64,000 nt of DNA, taken from Granulosicoccus sp. Lineage in GTDB: Bacteria > Pseudomonadota > Gammaproteobacteria > Granulosicoccales > Granulosicoccaceae. The position numbers and the translations under genes are program-made. Shown here in pieces: positions 47,001-55,768 of this stretch. The DNA is taken from NCBI GenBank assembly GCA_020627685.1, contig JAHDGK010000017.1:1-64000 (forward strand). The letters run 5' to 3'. The notes under the pieces are model-generated. The model made no database searches. It was not told where the DNA came from and saw only the letters and a program-made list of their open reading frames with translations. Within the stretch, counting starts at the first letter, position 1, and each line of letters begins with the position of its first letter.

Positions 47001-47858
47001 TCACTGTCGCTGAAGCTCAAGTGCGCGATCGTAGGCTGTTTTTCGCTTCACCCCGCACAACTCTGCTGCGCAGCGGGCAACAGTTTTCACCGGCAGATGT
47101 TGCAGCAGCACTGACAAGGTTTTATCCAGATCGACCGTCGGCAGCTGGTTGGATTGCTCTCCATCAAGCGTGGCTAAGCCGCCAATGACCAGCACGAACT
47201 CACCCTTTTGCTGATTAGTATCGACTTTAACCGACTCCAGCACATCATCCACCGAACCGCACAGCAGCGTCTCAAAACGCTTTGTCAGCTCACGCGCTAA
47301 TGTCATAGGCCGCTCACCACCGATGACTGAGGCGATATCCGTCAGGCTGTCGACAATTCGATGAGGAGATTCGTAGATAACTAAGGTGTTGGGTAACTTG
47401 GCAATCGGTTTTAGCCATGTTTGCCTTGCAGCGCTTTTTGTCGGTGGAAATCCCACAAACAGGAATCGATCGGTGGGCAACCCACTGACGCTTAACGCTG
47501 CTGTAACAGCACAGGCACCCGGCACAGGCGACACCCGCACCCCAGCCTCATGACAGGCATGCACCAATCGATATCCGGGATCACTGATAAGCGGTGTGCC
47601 GGCATCGGTTATGAGCGCTGCCGATGCTCCGCTTTGCAGGTGTTCGATTACCATTGAGATACGGGACTCTTCATTATGCTCATGGAGTGTCCAAGTACGC
47701 GTATCAATGCCATGATGTCTCAGCAGCGGTAAACTATGGCGAGTATCCTCTGCGTAGATCCGGTCGACATGCCGCAACACGTCGATTGCTCTTGCCGAGA
47801 GATCGTCCCGGTTCCCGATAGGGGTAGCAACAATGTACAGAGTGCGTTCAGAGAACAT
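47001..47858 (-). CDS. rsmI: 16S rRNA (cytidine-1402-2'-O)-methyltransferase
   Basis: This 285-residue SAM-dependent methyltransferase has the tetrapyrrole-methylase fold. VATPIGNRDDLSARA, EDTRHS, ITDAGTPLISDPGYRLV and PGACAVTAALSVSGLPTDRFLF are in order. It methylates the ribose of C1402, the same nucleotide that RsmH modifies. The ATG at 47858 has GAGGAA 6 nt upstream, so I prefer it to a longer frame reaching 47948. Its start codon overlaps the divergent lpoA start by 2 bp. rnpB follows 12 bp after its stop. Confidence 0.96.
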   Translation of the reverse strand: MFSERTLYIVATPIGNRDDLSARAIDVLRHVDRIYAEDTRHSLPLLRHHGIDTRTWTLHEHNEESRISMVIEHLQSGASAALITDAGTPLISDPGYRLVHACHEAGVRVSPVPGACAVTAALSVSGLPTDRFLFVGFPPTKSAARQTWLKPIAKLPNTLVIYESPHRIVDSLTDIASVIGGERPMTLARELTKRFETLLCGSVDDVLESVKVDTNQQKGEFVLVIGGLATLDGEQSNQLPTVDLDKTLSVLLQHLPVKTVARCAAELCGVKRKTAYDRALELQRQ

Positions 47859-49857
47859 GAATTTCCTCAAAGGCCGAAAAGCAGACCTCGATGCCGTTGG
47901 TGGCGCTCTCAGCGCTGCGCGAACGCATGTAAAACTATTGATGATCACACTGAGCGTGTGTTTGCTCTCAGCGTGTGTGACTCCAAACTCAAGCCTTCCA
48001 CCGCTTGCAGAAAACCCGATGCACGCAAGGGTAACAGACCCTGCCGCGCGAAAGCAGCTGCAACTGGGAAACCCGATCGGTGCCGCAGAAATCTACACCC
48101 AGAAGGCAAATAGAGCCGAAAATGCGGAAGTTCGTCAGGACTACACGCTACTGGCAGCAGAGATCTTGTTTGATCGATCCCTTTACTCGGAAGGCCAACA
48201 ACGAATCGACAGCTTGCCGGAAGATCTTGCCACGCTGGCCCTCAGCCAGCGTCGAGATATTCTGCTAGCCAAGAGTTTTAATTTTGACCGCGAACCAGAG
48301 CAAGCGCTTGAAATTCTTCCCGACCCGAACACGGTTGAAAGCGCCTTTCATCGGGCACGACTCTATGAGGCACAAGCCCAAGCGTATTCAATACTTCAAG
48401 ATCCGGATAGTGAGCTAATTGCCAGAATTGAGCTGGAACAAAACATCAATGACCCAGCCATCATTCAACAAGGACACGAGCAAATCTGGAATCTTTTAAC
48501 CACTCAGCCTTTATCCAACTTACGCACTATGACAACCAATGTCAGAGGCGATGTGTATCAAGGATGGATAGAGCTTGCTCTGACTCACGCAGCTTCCGGT
48601 GTGCAAGGCGACAAGCGCCGCTCCGGCATGCGGGACTGGCAACAGCGGTTTCCTAACCACCCTGCCAACCCGGAGTTTGTCGCCTCACTGTATATGCCTT
48701 CAGGATTTGATAGCAATCAAAACCTTGATACACCCATTAATCAGATAGCGGTGCTATTGCCCTTGTCTGGAAGCAACACCGCAGCGGTTGCTGCCGCAAT
48801 TCGTGATGGGCTCATCGCTGCGCACGATCATGCCAAGAGCCAGTTACAAGCACCGACATTGCGCTTTTATGACGTCGGTGAAAATGCAGGCTATGCAAGA
48901 ACTGCCTACGCCACGGCTATCAATGATGGCGCTGGCGCTGTCATCGGACCACTGCGCAAAAACGCTGTTGCAGCCATAGCCTCTCAACGCGATATTCCGG
49001 TTCCCACTCTCACCCTCAATACCATTCAGGGATCGGGCATTTCCGCAGGCACATCAAACATTATTCAGTTCGGGCTTGCACCAGAGGACGAAGCACGCAG
49101 CGCCGCTGCAAGAGCTGCTGGATTAAACCTCAACAACGCCGTTATTTTGCAAAGCGACGACTCCAGAGGCGAACGTGAAGGACGCGCTTTTCAAGACACG
49201 ATGTTTCTGTACGGTGGCAACGTTGCACACATAGCAGTACTGCCCAAAGACGAGTACGACTACTCTAAACAAATAAAAGAGGCCTTGGGTATTGATAAGA
49301 GTGATGAGCGGTTTAAAACACTCAGCCGCACCATTGGCGAGAAGCTGTTTTTCGAACCCTCAATTCGCAACGATATCGATGTGATCTTCCTGGCAGTCAC
49401 ATCAGAACAAGCACGCTCAGTACGCCCGCAGTTGGACTTCTTTCACGCTAGAGCCATTACGCGCTTAGGAACCTCCAGGGTTGCATCACTCGACGATGAT
49501 CCTAAAAACAACAAAGATCTAAACACTATCTACTACCCTGACGCACCTTGGGTTCTCAGAAAGTCTTTACAGAATGACCCAGTTAGAAAAAGCATTCTGG
49601 CAACGTTTCCTTCCGCAGAGGGTGCCTATGCGAAACTGTATGCCTTGGGAGCCGATGCCTATCAATTGGTTACCAACTTAAATGAGCTCAGCCAGGGACA
49701 ACGATTGCAAGGCTATACGGGTGGCCTCGAGCTGACGCAAGACGGCCGCATCCAAAGGCATCTGGATTGGGCTCAATATGTTGATGGCGTAAGTGAAAAC
49801 GTAAAAAGTGTTGAGGCGCCTTCCCTACCCTCAATTACATCATCTTCCATAAACTGA
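47857..49857 (+). CDS. lpoA: penicillin-binding protein activator LpoA (YraM family)
   Basis: This outer-membrane lipoprotein stimulates the class A synthase PBP1A. The ATG at 47857 gives 666 residues. The n-region is long and basic, followed by a hydrophobic stretch and the lipobox LLSAC. A TPR-like helical N-domain (about 70-250) precedes a periplasmic-binding-protein-like C-domain (IAVLLPLSG, GAVIGPLRKNAVAAIA, TLNTIQG). An internal ATG (47941) is possible but leaves no positive n-region. It stands divergent from rsmI with overlapping start codons and is followed 72 bp later by yraN, the usual rsmI-lpoA-yraN order. Confidence 0.93.
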   Translation: MNFLKGRKADLDAVGGALSAARTHVKLLMITLSVCLLSACVTPNSSLPPLAENPMHARVTDPAARKQLQLGNPIGAAEIYTQKANRAENAEVRQDYTLLAAEILFDRSLYSEGQQRIDSLPEDLATLALSQRRDILLAKSFNFDREPEQALEILPDPNTVESAFHRARLYEAQAQAYSILQDPDSELIARIELEQNINDPAIIQQGHEQIWNLLTTQPLSNLRTMTTNVRGDVYQGWIELALTHAASGVQGDKRRSGMRDWQQRFPNHPANPEFVASLYMPSGFDSNQNLDTPINQIAVLLPLSGSNTAAVAAAIRDGLIAAHDHAKSQLQAPTLRFYDVGENAGYARTAYATAINDGAGAVIGPLRKNAVAAIASQRDIPVPTLTLNTIQGSGISAGTSNIIQFGLAPEDEARSAAARAAGLNLNNAVILQSDDSRGEREGRAFQDTMFLYGGNVAHIAVLPKDEYDYSKQIKEALGIDKSDERFKTLSRTIGEKLFFEPSIRNDIDVIFLAVTSEQARSVRPQLDFFHARAITRLGTSRVASLDDDPKNNKDLNTIYYPDAPWVLRKSLQNDPVRKSILATFPSAEGAYAKLYALGADAYQLVTNLNELSQGQRLQGYTGGLELTQDGRIQRHLDWAQYVDGVSENVKSVEAPSLPSITSSSIN

Positions 49858-49929
49858 TCATTGACGTGTAAGTTCCGCTAACTACACAGCGGATAACGCT
49901 TTGAACAGTGGCAGGCAAGGAGGCCTTCC

Positions 49930-50319
49930 ATGCAAAAGAGAAAAACAGGTGATCGAGCGGAAAAACTCGCCTTAAGTTGGCTCGAGTCGAAGGGCTATCA
50001 ACTTATCCAAAGCAATTATGCAAGACGCGTTGGCGAGATAGACTTAATTGTTCGGCACCCGGACAACTCAACCATTGTTTTTGTGGAAGTCCGTTATCGA
50101 TCTTCCGAGCAGTACGGCGGAGCCTTATTTAGCGTTAATCATGCTAAGCAAAGACGATTAGTGAGAACCGCAAACAGTTGGTTGCAGAGACACGCATCAG
50201 AGCACACTCACGCACGAATAGATGTCATGGCCCTGCGGCCGGCAACCTGCAACACGCACCGGTCAGCGCTATGGCAAAACCATGAGATTGACTGGATTAA
50301 AAACGCGGTAGAGGAGTAA
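49930..50319 (+). CDS. yraN: YraN family (UPF0102) endonuclease-like protein
   Basis: This 129-residue protein has the PD-(D/E)XK nuclease-like core. GEIDLIV supplies the acidic pair. The VEVRY segment carries the second acid with Arg in place of the usual Lys, which is common in this family. A strong Shine-Dalgarno AAGGAGG precedes the ATG. It is part of the conserved rsmI-lpoA-yraN block and converges on sspB, with 5 bp between the stops. The cellular role is not established. Confidence 0.9.
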   Translation: MQKRKTGDRAEKLALSWLESKGYQLIQSNYARRVGEIDLIVRHPDNSTIVFVEVRYRSSEQYGGALFSVNHAKQRRLVRTANSWLQRHASEHTHARIDVMALRPATCNTHRSALWQNHEIDWIKNAVEE

Positions 50320-50324
50320 ACGCT

Positions 50325-50750
50325 TTACTTAACGATCTTTAAGTTCGGTCGCTTAGTTTCAGGCGGCGCTTTGGGTCCATCACCTGACTCAGGAGATTTG
50401 ATGGTTGATCCTGGTCCCGGACCTGGATCTGGCGGCGTATCATCCTGATCGCCAAACATCATGCCCTGCCCGTTCTCACGCGCATAGATAGCCAGAACAC
50501 TGATAACAGGCACATGAACATCCATGGCAGTTCCGCTGAACCTTGCGTTAAACGTGACCGCTTCGTTCCCTAACACCAAGCTGTGTGTGGCTTCCGGACT
50601 GATGTTGAGAATGATTCGACCATTCTCAACGAAGGCTCGTGGCACCTCTACAACATCCAGAGAGGTATCCACCAACATATAAGGTGTATAGCCGTTGTCT
50701 ACGATCCATTCGTACAACGCTCTGATTAAGTAAGGTCTACTGGAAGTCAT
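50325..50750 (-). CDS. sspB: ClpXP adaptor SspB
   Basis: This 141-residue protein delivers ssrA-tagged proteins to ClpXP. The folded domain (about residues 1-105) contains the family segments PYLIRALYEWIVDNG and HSLVLGNEAVTFNARFSG. A Pro/Gly-rich flexible linker (about 108-133) follows. The last residues, RPNLKIVK, form the XB motif that binds the ClpX N-domain. It overlaps sspA by 4 bp, so the two are co-translated. Confidence 0.96.
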   Translation of the reverse strand: MTSSRPYLIRALYEWIVDNGYTPYMLVDTSLDVVEVPRAFVENGRIILNISPEATHSLVLGNEAVTFNARFSGTAMDVHVPVISVLAIYARENGQGMMFGDQDDTPPDPGPGPGSTIKSPESGDGPKAPPETKRPNLKIVK

Positions 50751-51385
50751 TGAGCCATTTCCCTTTCGATTCCACTTAAGCTCGCCTGAAAACCGGGTCT
50801 TGCAAACATCCGTTTTGCGTAATGCTTAACAGGTGAAGCAATTTCAGGTAATAAGATGCCATAGGTCGGCAGACGCCACAACAATGGCGCGAGTGTAGCA
50901 TCCAACACAGAATAATCATCGCTGAAAAAATACGGCATCGCTGCAAACACGTCTGATGCCTCTGTTAACGATTCAGCTAACTGTCGTGTCGCATCCTGTT
51001 TAGACAGCGTTTGCCCGCAAGCATCGGGCCGTAGCGCATACCATTCAGATTCAATCCTGTGCAGAGTCAGGCGCACTCTTGCCCGCGATACGGGATCCAT
51101 CGGCATGAGTGGCGGATGAGGATATCTTTCGTCCAGATAGTCGATGATGACGCGTGCGTCGTACAACACAAGATCACGATCAACCAACGTTGGGAGCTGT
51201 CCCTGAGGGTTGGCTGCCAGCAAGTCAGCATTTGCCGTGTCGTCATCGACGGTAACAATGGCCGCCTGGACGCCTTTTTCCGACAACGCCAGCCTTACCC
51301 GATGACAAGCAATACAGTCGCTTTTTGAGTAAAGCACGATCGTGGATCGCCGATTTCCGATCTCTGCCACTCGCGGCCCATCCAC
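50747..51385 (-). CDS. sspA: stringent starvation protein A (RNA-polymerase-associated)
   Basis: This 212-residue GST-fold protein of the SspA family associates with RNA polymerase and affects stress transcription. SDCIACHRVRLALSEKG occupies the thioredoxin-like N-domain; Cys is present, but the GSH-binding residues are those of SspA rather than active GSTs. PTLVDRDLVLYDARVIIDYLDERYPHP is the conserved core. The start is a GTG at 51385 with AGGAG 9 nt upstream. An out-of-frame ATG at 51381 overlaps it. The gene lies directly downstream of the petC terminator. Confidence 0.93.
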   Translation of the reverse strand: MDGPRVAEIGNRRSTIVLYSKSDCIACHRVRLALSEKGVQAAIVTVDDDTANADLLAANPQGQLPTLVDRDLVLYDARVIIDYLDERYPHPPLMPMDPVSRARVRLTLHRIESEWYALRPDACGQTLSKQDATRQLAESLTEASDVFAAMPYFFSDDYSVLDATLAPLLWRLPTYGILLPEIASPVKHYAKRMFARPGFQASLSGIEREMAQ

Positions 51386-51398
51386 TAAAGCGTGCTCC

Positions 51399-51432
51399 TA
51401 AAAATAAAGCGGGCCATATGGAAATGGCCCGC
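51399..51432 (-). terminator. rho-independent terminator of the petABC operon
   Basis: On the minus strand GCGGGCCAT (51424-51432) pairs with ATGGCCCGC (51409-51417) around a 6-nt loop, then TTTATTTTTA follows. The T-run runs directly into the AGGAG Shine-Dalgarno of sspA. The stem is strong (9 bp, GC-rich). Confidence 0.85.
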
Positions 51433-51504
51433 AATGATTACTATCTCAACACCCCGCATGGGGACGACTCTATTAAACAATGAGCCTCTGAGCTTAAATT
51501 GGTT

Positions 51505-52344
51505 TTAAACGACGTCTTTCCAATATTCCTTCTTCAGCGCATAGGTTAGACCCAGCAACAAGAATAAGAAAAGCATGACCCACATACCAATGCGATGTCG
51601 TGTTTGCTTGATTGGATCGGCCATATACGCCATGAAATTGGTGATATCGGCAACATAGTCGGCGTACTCATCAGCCGACATGGTTCCTGGTGTTTCGATG
51701 GCCAAAGACTCTATAGGTGTTACCCCATTGGCCTCTTCACCGAGCACCGGTACCTGCCAGCCTTGCAAATCACCCAAGACATGCGGCATCGCTGTGCCAG
51801 GGTAGACGAGGTTGTTAACACCCGTTGTTGTCTTCTCAGGATCCAGGTAGTAAGACTTTAAGTAGGTATAGATCCAATCAACCCCACGCGAGCGAGCGGT
51901 CAACGCTAAATTCGGAGGCACAACGCCAAACGCTTGTTTTCCGTATTCAGTGGACATGGTGTTTGTCATGAGCGCACCCACTTTCGTAGGTTCGCCCGCT
52001 GCATCAGTCGTGAAAATCAGGTTAGCCCTGACGTCATCTTCGCTGAGACCCAAGTCTTGAGCCATACGACTATAACGCTGGTACCCAGCTGAATGGCAGC
52101 CCATGCAGTGGTTAACAAATGCCTGTGCACCACGCTGCAATGACTTTTGATTGCCCTGATCAATTATCGGAGACTCCAATGCCACCGACGAACCAGCCGC
52201 TTTCGCAGAATTGACAAACAGCATTGACGCTACAACTACCAAGGTAGCCGTTACCAGAAGAACAAAGCGTTTGTTCTCGTTTTGTGTTGCCCGTTTAGCC
52301 ACTGCTTTCACTTTCAGCGGGACGGCACGATTATTCCTGTTCAA
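51505..52344 (-). CDS. petC: ubiquinol-cytochrome c reductase, cytochrome c1 subunit
   Basis: This 279-residue subunit of complex III has an N-terminal membrane helix or signal anchor (about 27-45). The haem c motif CMGCH is at residues 80-84. A C-terminal membrane helix (MWVMLFLFLLLGLTYAL) anchors the domain in the inner membrane, facing the periplasm. It carries electrons from the Rieske protein to soluble cytochrome c. It overlaps petB by 4 bp and is the last gene of petABC before a strong terminator. Confidence 0.96.
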   Translation of the reverse strand: MNRNNRAVPLKVKAVAKRATQNENKRFVLLVTATLVVVASMLFVNSAKAAGSSVALESPIIDQGNQKSLQRGAQAFVNHCMGCHSAGYQRYSRMAQDLGLSEDDVRANLIFTTDAAGEPTKVGALMTNTMSTEYGKQAFGVVPPNLALTARSRGVDWIYTYLKSYYLDPEKTTTGVNNLVYPGTAMPHVLGDLQGWQVPVLGEEANGVTPIESLAIETPGTMSADEYADYVADITNFMAYMADPIKQTRHRIGMWVMLFLFLLLGLTYALKKEYWKDVV

Positions 52345-53579
52345 TGTGTGACCCTCTCAGGCAACGGTTTGGTCGATTCGGTTTTACTGACAAAGTAGAG
52401 ACCAACAAAGAAACCAAAGTAGATGAGTGAACAGATTCGCGCAACGATCGTACCCACTGGAGTTGGAACCTGCATTCCGAGATAGCCCAGGATGATGAAG
52501 GCAACAACGAAACTGAACAACAACACTTTGTACGCTAGTGAACGATAGCGGATAGATCGAACCGGGTTGCGGTCAATCCACGGCAGGAAGAACAATACGA
52601 CAATTGCTCCACCCATTGCCATTACACCACCTAGCTTGTCAGGTACCGCTCTGAGTATTGCGTAGAACGGCGTGAAGTACCAAACCGGGGCAATGTGATC
52701 AGGCGTTTTCAGAGGATCAGCCGGGATAAAGTTAGCGTGCTCTAAGAAATAACCGCCCATCTCCGGCGCAAAAAATACAATGGCGAAGAAGATGATAAGG
52801 AAGACGACCGCGCCCATTAGATCCTTGACCGTGTAGTACGGGTGGAATGGAATGCCGTCCTTAGGAATGCCGTCAGCATTCTTGTTTTTCTTGATTTCAA
52901 TACCATCGGGGTTGTTGGAACCGACTTCATGCAGTGCCAGTATGTGAGCAACGACCAAGAACAGCAGTACCAATGGAACCGCGATGACGTGTAACGCGAA
53001 GAAGCGATTCAGCGTGGCGTCGGAGACGATGTAATCGCCCTTCAGCCAGAGTGTCAGTGCGTCGCCGATACCAAAAGGAATAGCACCGAACAAGGAAATG
53101 ATTACCTGAGCACCCCAGTAACTCATTTGTCCCCAAGGCAGGAGGTAGCCCATGAAGGCTTCTGCCATTAAGACGACATAGATGAGCATGCCGAAGATCC
53201 ACAGCAATTCGCGCGGCTTTTTATAAGAGCCGTACATGAGAGCGCGGAACATATGCAGATAGACCACCACAAAGAACATCGAGGCCCCTGTGGAGTGCAT
53301 GTAGCGGATGAGCCAGCCGAAGTTGACGTCACGCATGATGTATTCGACCGAGGTGAACGCCAGGTTGCCGTCAGGCTTGTAGTTCATGGTTAGGAAGATA
53401 CCAGTCACGATCTGGATGATCAGGACCAGAATGGCTAAACCACCGAAGTAGTACCAGAAGTTGAAGTTTTTGGGCGCGTAGTACTTGGTGATGTGCTCAT
53501 CAAGCATTTTTGTGAGCGGAAATCGCTCATCAATCCAGCCCATCAAGCCATTGCCGGAATTATCTGGTTTCGCACTCAT
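52341..53579 (-). CDS. petB: ubiquinol-cytochrome c reductase, cytochrome b subunit
   Basis: This 412-residue integral membrane subunit has eight or nine helices. It binds two b haems and both quinone sites. Typical segments are WIRYMHSTGAS-like WLIRYMHSTGAS, a His-containing HVIAVPLVLLFLVVAHILALHEVGSNNP, and the Qo-site PEWY-type motif in the form PVWYFTPFYAILRAVP. PVWY replaces the classic PEWY, the commonest variant in proteobacteria being PEWY, so this is worth noting. It is flanked by petA and petC with 4-bp overlaps. Confidence 0.96.
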   Translation of the reverse strand: MSAKPDNSGNGLMGWIDERFPLTKMLDEHITKYYAPKNFNFWYYFGGLAILVLIIQIVTGIFLTMNYKPDGNLAFTSVEYIMRDVNFGWLIRYMHSTGASMFFVVVYLHMFRALMYGSYKKPRELLWIFGMLIYVVLMAEAFMGYLLPWGQMSYWGAQVIISLFGAIPFGIGDALTLWLKGDYIVSDATLNRFFALHVIAVPLVLLFLVVAHILALHEVGSNNPDGIEIKKNKNADGIPKDGIPFHPYYTVKDLMGAVVFLIIFFAIVFFAPEMGGYFLEHANFIPADPLKTPDHIAPVWYFTPFYAILRAVPDKLGGVMAMGGAIVVLFFLPWIDRNPVRSIRYRSLAYKVLLFSFVVAFIILGYLGMQVPTPVGTIVARICSLIYFGFFVGLYFVSKTESTKPLPERVTH

Positions 53580-54259
53580 GCCGCTACTCCTGAGTCTTCC
53601 CCGACAATAATAGTGGCATCGTCGATATACCGATACGGAGGAATTTCGAGGTTAGTTGGTGCTGGAACCCCGGAATACACCCGGCCTGCCATATCGAATT
53701 TTGAACCGTGACATGGGCAGAAAAATCCACCATCCCATTGATCGCCTAGATCAGGTGGTGCGATTTCCGGCCGGTAGGTTGGCGAGCAACCCAGGTGAGT
53801 ACACAGACCGACTACAACCAGATACTCAGGCTTGATAGAACGAACCGGATTCTGTGTATAAGTGGGCTGCTGCTCTTCCAGAGAATCTGGATCGGACAGC
53901 TTTGCCGTCTCAGTGGCTAAACGCCCCAATGTTTCTTCGGTGCGGTTCACAATCCAGACAGGCTTTCCGCGCCACTCAACAGTGATCATCTGGCCTGGAG
54001 TCAACTTGCTGATGTCCGCCTCTACAGGTGCGCCTGCCGCTTTGGCTCGCGCACTAGGCGACATGGAACCCAGCATGGGCAGTACTAATGCCGCACCACC
54101 GAGTCCACCCACCGCAGCCGCACTGCGAACAAGCAGCCGACGACGTTTCGGGTCTGCCACGGTCTCGACTATGGATGACTCCAAAGCCTCAGGATTACTT
54201 TTAGAAGACGCGTCACCCGAGCCCTGCTCGTTGGAGGCCTTCTGGTTTCTCGCACTCAT
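53576..54259 (-). CDS. petA: ubiquinol-cytochrome c reductase, Rieske iron-sulfur subunit
   Basis: This 227-residue Rieske protein has the two [2Fe-2S] ligand boxes CTHLGC (C153, H155) and CPCHG (C181, H184). C158 and C183 are placed for the disulfide. An RRR-containing N-terminal membrane anchor (KRRRLLVRSAAAVGG) resembles a Tat signal, consistent with export of the folded cluster. The ATG at 54259 has GGAG 6 nt upstream; a longer frame to 54403 has no such support. First gene of petABC. Confidence 0.96.
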   Translation of the reverse strand: MSARNQKASNEQGSGDASSKSNPEALESSIVETVADPKRRRLLVRSAAAVGGLGGAALVLPMLGSMSPSARAKAAGAPVEADISKLTPGQMITVEWRGKPVWIVNRTEETLGRLATETAKLSDPDSLEEQQPTYTQNPVRSIKPEYLVVVGLCTHLGCSPTYRPEIAPPDLGDQWDGGFFCPCHGSKFDMAGRVYSGVPAPTNLEIPPYRYIDDATIIVGEDSGVAA

Positions 54260-54578
54260 GCGAATTCTCCAGATAAAACGAATTTGGATCTGCCAATGTC
54301 CGACGACGACACTGGTGTACGTTGTTTTGTAGCGGGTTCGATGGCTAAGAACAGCAAGTTGCACACCACCAGCAACCCCTAATTTTATCACAAGGATGCA
54401 CAATTGCTTGACTGTTGAGGCAAAGGTTCAATGAGAAAAGCGAATAACCTGTAAGTCTTTGCTCAGTCCGCCCACGTAGCGCCTCTCCAAAGCAGAAAAA
54501 ACGCATAACAGCTACCATGAGCTAACGTCAAAACGCCTAAGCCACACAGAAAACACGCTCCGCCAGCTCGATAAACTC
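54260..54578. promoter_or_regulatory. petA-degS divergent intergenic region
   Basis: This 319-bp region separates the petABC and degS starts. On the minus strand TAAAAT (54382-54387), preceded by TG, forms a plausible extended -10 for petA, but the matching -35 is poor. I see no convincing promoter for degS. No hairpin or repeat stands out. Confidence 0.4.
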
Positions 54579-55763
54579 ATGATCAGGTTACTTTTTTTCA
54601 TTGTGTGCACAGTAATTGGCGCATCAGGTGGCTGGTGGCTATCCACAGGCGGTGGCCCGCTTGCCAACCTCAGCAACACCCTGGGGCCTCTCTACGAGGC
54701 GCCCACAGCGCTGGACACTGAGACGTCAGCTCCCGGTCAGCCGCTCGAACCAGCCAACTCCAACCAGCCTTTTTCAGACACTTCCTATACGTCAAACAGA
54801 AGCCCGGTGGTTTTGAGTTACCACGACGGCATCATGAAAGTAGCCCCGTCAGTGGTTAGTTTGTACGCCAAAGCCGACTCCGACACACAGGCAACGAGTC
54901 AGGGCTCCGGGGTTATTGTTGACGCCAACGGCATTATTCTGACCAATTTTCACCTGGTCGAAGGACTTAGCCTTATTACCGTCGTGCTCAGCGATGGTCG
55001 AAGTTATTCCGGCGAACTTATAGGCAGCGATCAGGAAACAGACCTCGCGGTGGTCAAAATAGCGGCCAACAATTTGCCGTATATGCGACTGGATGAAGCA
55101 GCCCCGCTTCGTGTTGGTGACGTTGTACTAGCCATCGGCAACCCTTTTGGTGTCGGCCAAACGGTTACACAGGGCATCGTTAGCGCGACACGACGCCGGG
55201 TCGCAGGTGGCACTGTCTGGCAAAATTTCATTCAAATAGATGCGGCAATCAACCCCGGCAACTCCGGTGGCGCACTCATAAATCCACAGGGACAACTCGT
55301 TGGCGTCAACACCGCCGTATTCCGGGGTGATTCAGGAGCCATTGGCATCGGATTCTCTATTCCTGCCGACCTGCTCGCCCAGGTTGTGCCGCAGATCATC
55401 GAGAACGGTTCTGTAGCCCGGGGCTGGTTAGGCATTGGCGTGGACGACATCACCATGTTTCCGGTACTGCGACGACTGGAAATGCAAGGCGCTGTGATCA
55501 CCGCGGTATTAGAAGGCAGTCCGGCTAGCAACGGCGGCTTACGACCTATGGATATCGTGGTAAGACTCGGGGAGCAGCCTATTGTTAATGCCACACAACT
55601 GCTGCTTCAGGTATCCGCCCTACCGCCCGGGGCTACCGTCAAACTAAGCATTATTCGTAGCCAGCCTAACGCCCTGACCGACTCCACGCAGCTAATAGAA
55701 TTTGAAGCACTGGATTTGAAGATGAGATTGGGTATCAGACCCCAACTCAATTCAGCCGGCTAG
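54579..55763 (+). CDS. degS: DegS-type periplasmic serine protease
   Basis: This 394-residue protease of the DegS/AlgW type is anchored by one N-terminal membrane helix. The catalytic triad is H125 (LTNFHLVEG), D155 (ETDLAVVKI) and S229 (NPGNSGGAL). A single PDZ domain follows at about residues 285-375 (RGWLGIGVDD, ITAVLEGSPAS). One PDZ, a membrane anchor and no signal cleavage favour DegS over DegP. DegS senses misfolded outer-membrane proteins and cuts the anti-sigma-E factor. The gene is divergent from petA, and converges on the metalloprotease gene with a 5-bp gap. Confidence 0.9.
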   Translation: MIRLLFFIVCTVIGASGGWWLSTGGGPLANLSNTLGPLYEAPTALDTETSAPGQPLEPANSNQPFSDTSYTSNRSPVVLSYHDGIMKVAPSVVSLYAKADSDTQATSQGSGVIVDANGIILTNFHLVEGLSLITVVLSDGRSYSGELIGSDQETDLAVVKIAANNLPYMRLDEAAPLRVGDVVLAIGNPFGVGQTVTQGIVSATRRRVAGGTVWQNFIQIDAAINPGNSGGALINPQGQLVGVNTAVFRGDSGAIGIGFSIPADLLAQVVPQIIENGSVARGWLGIGVDDITMFPVLRRLEMQGAVITAVLEGSPASNGGLRPMDIVVRLGEQPIVNATQLLLQVSALPPGATVKLSIIRSQPNALTDSTQLIEFEALDLKMRLGIRPQLNSAG

Positions 55764-55768
55764 TTGAG

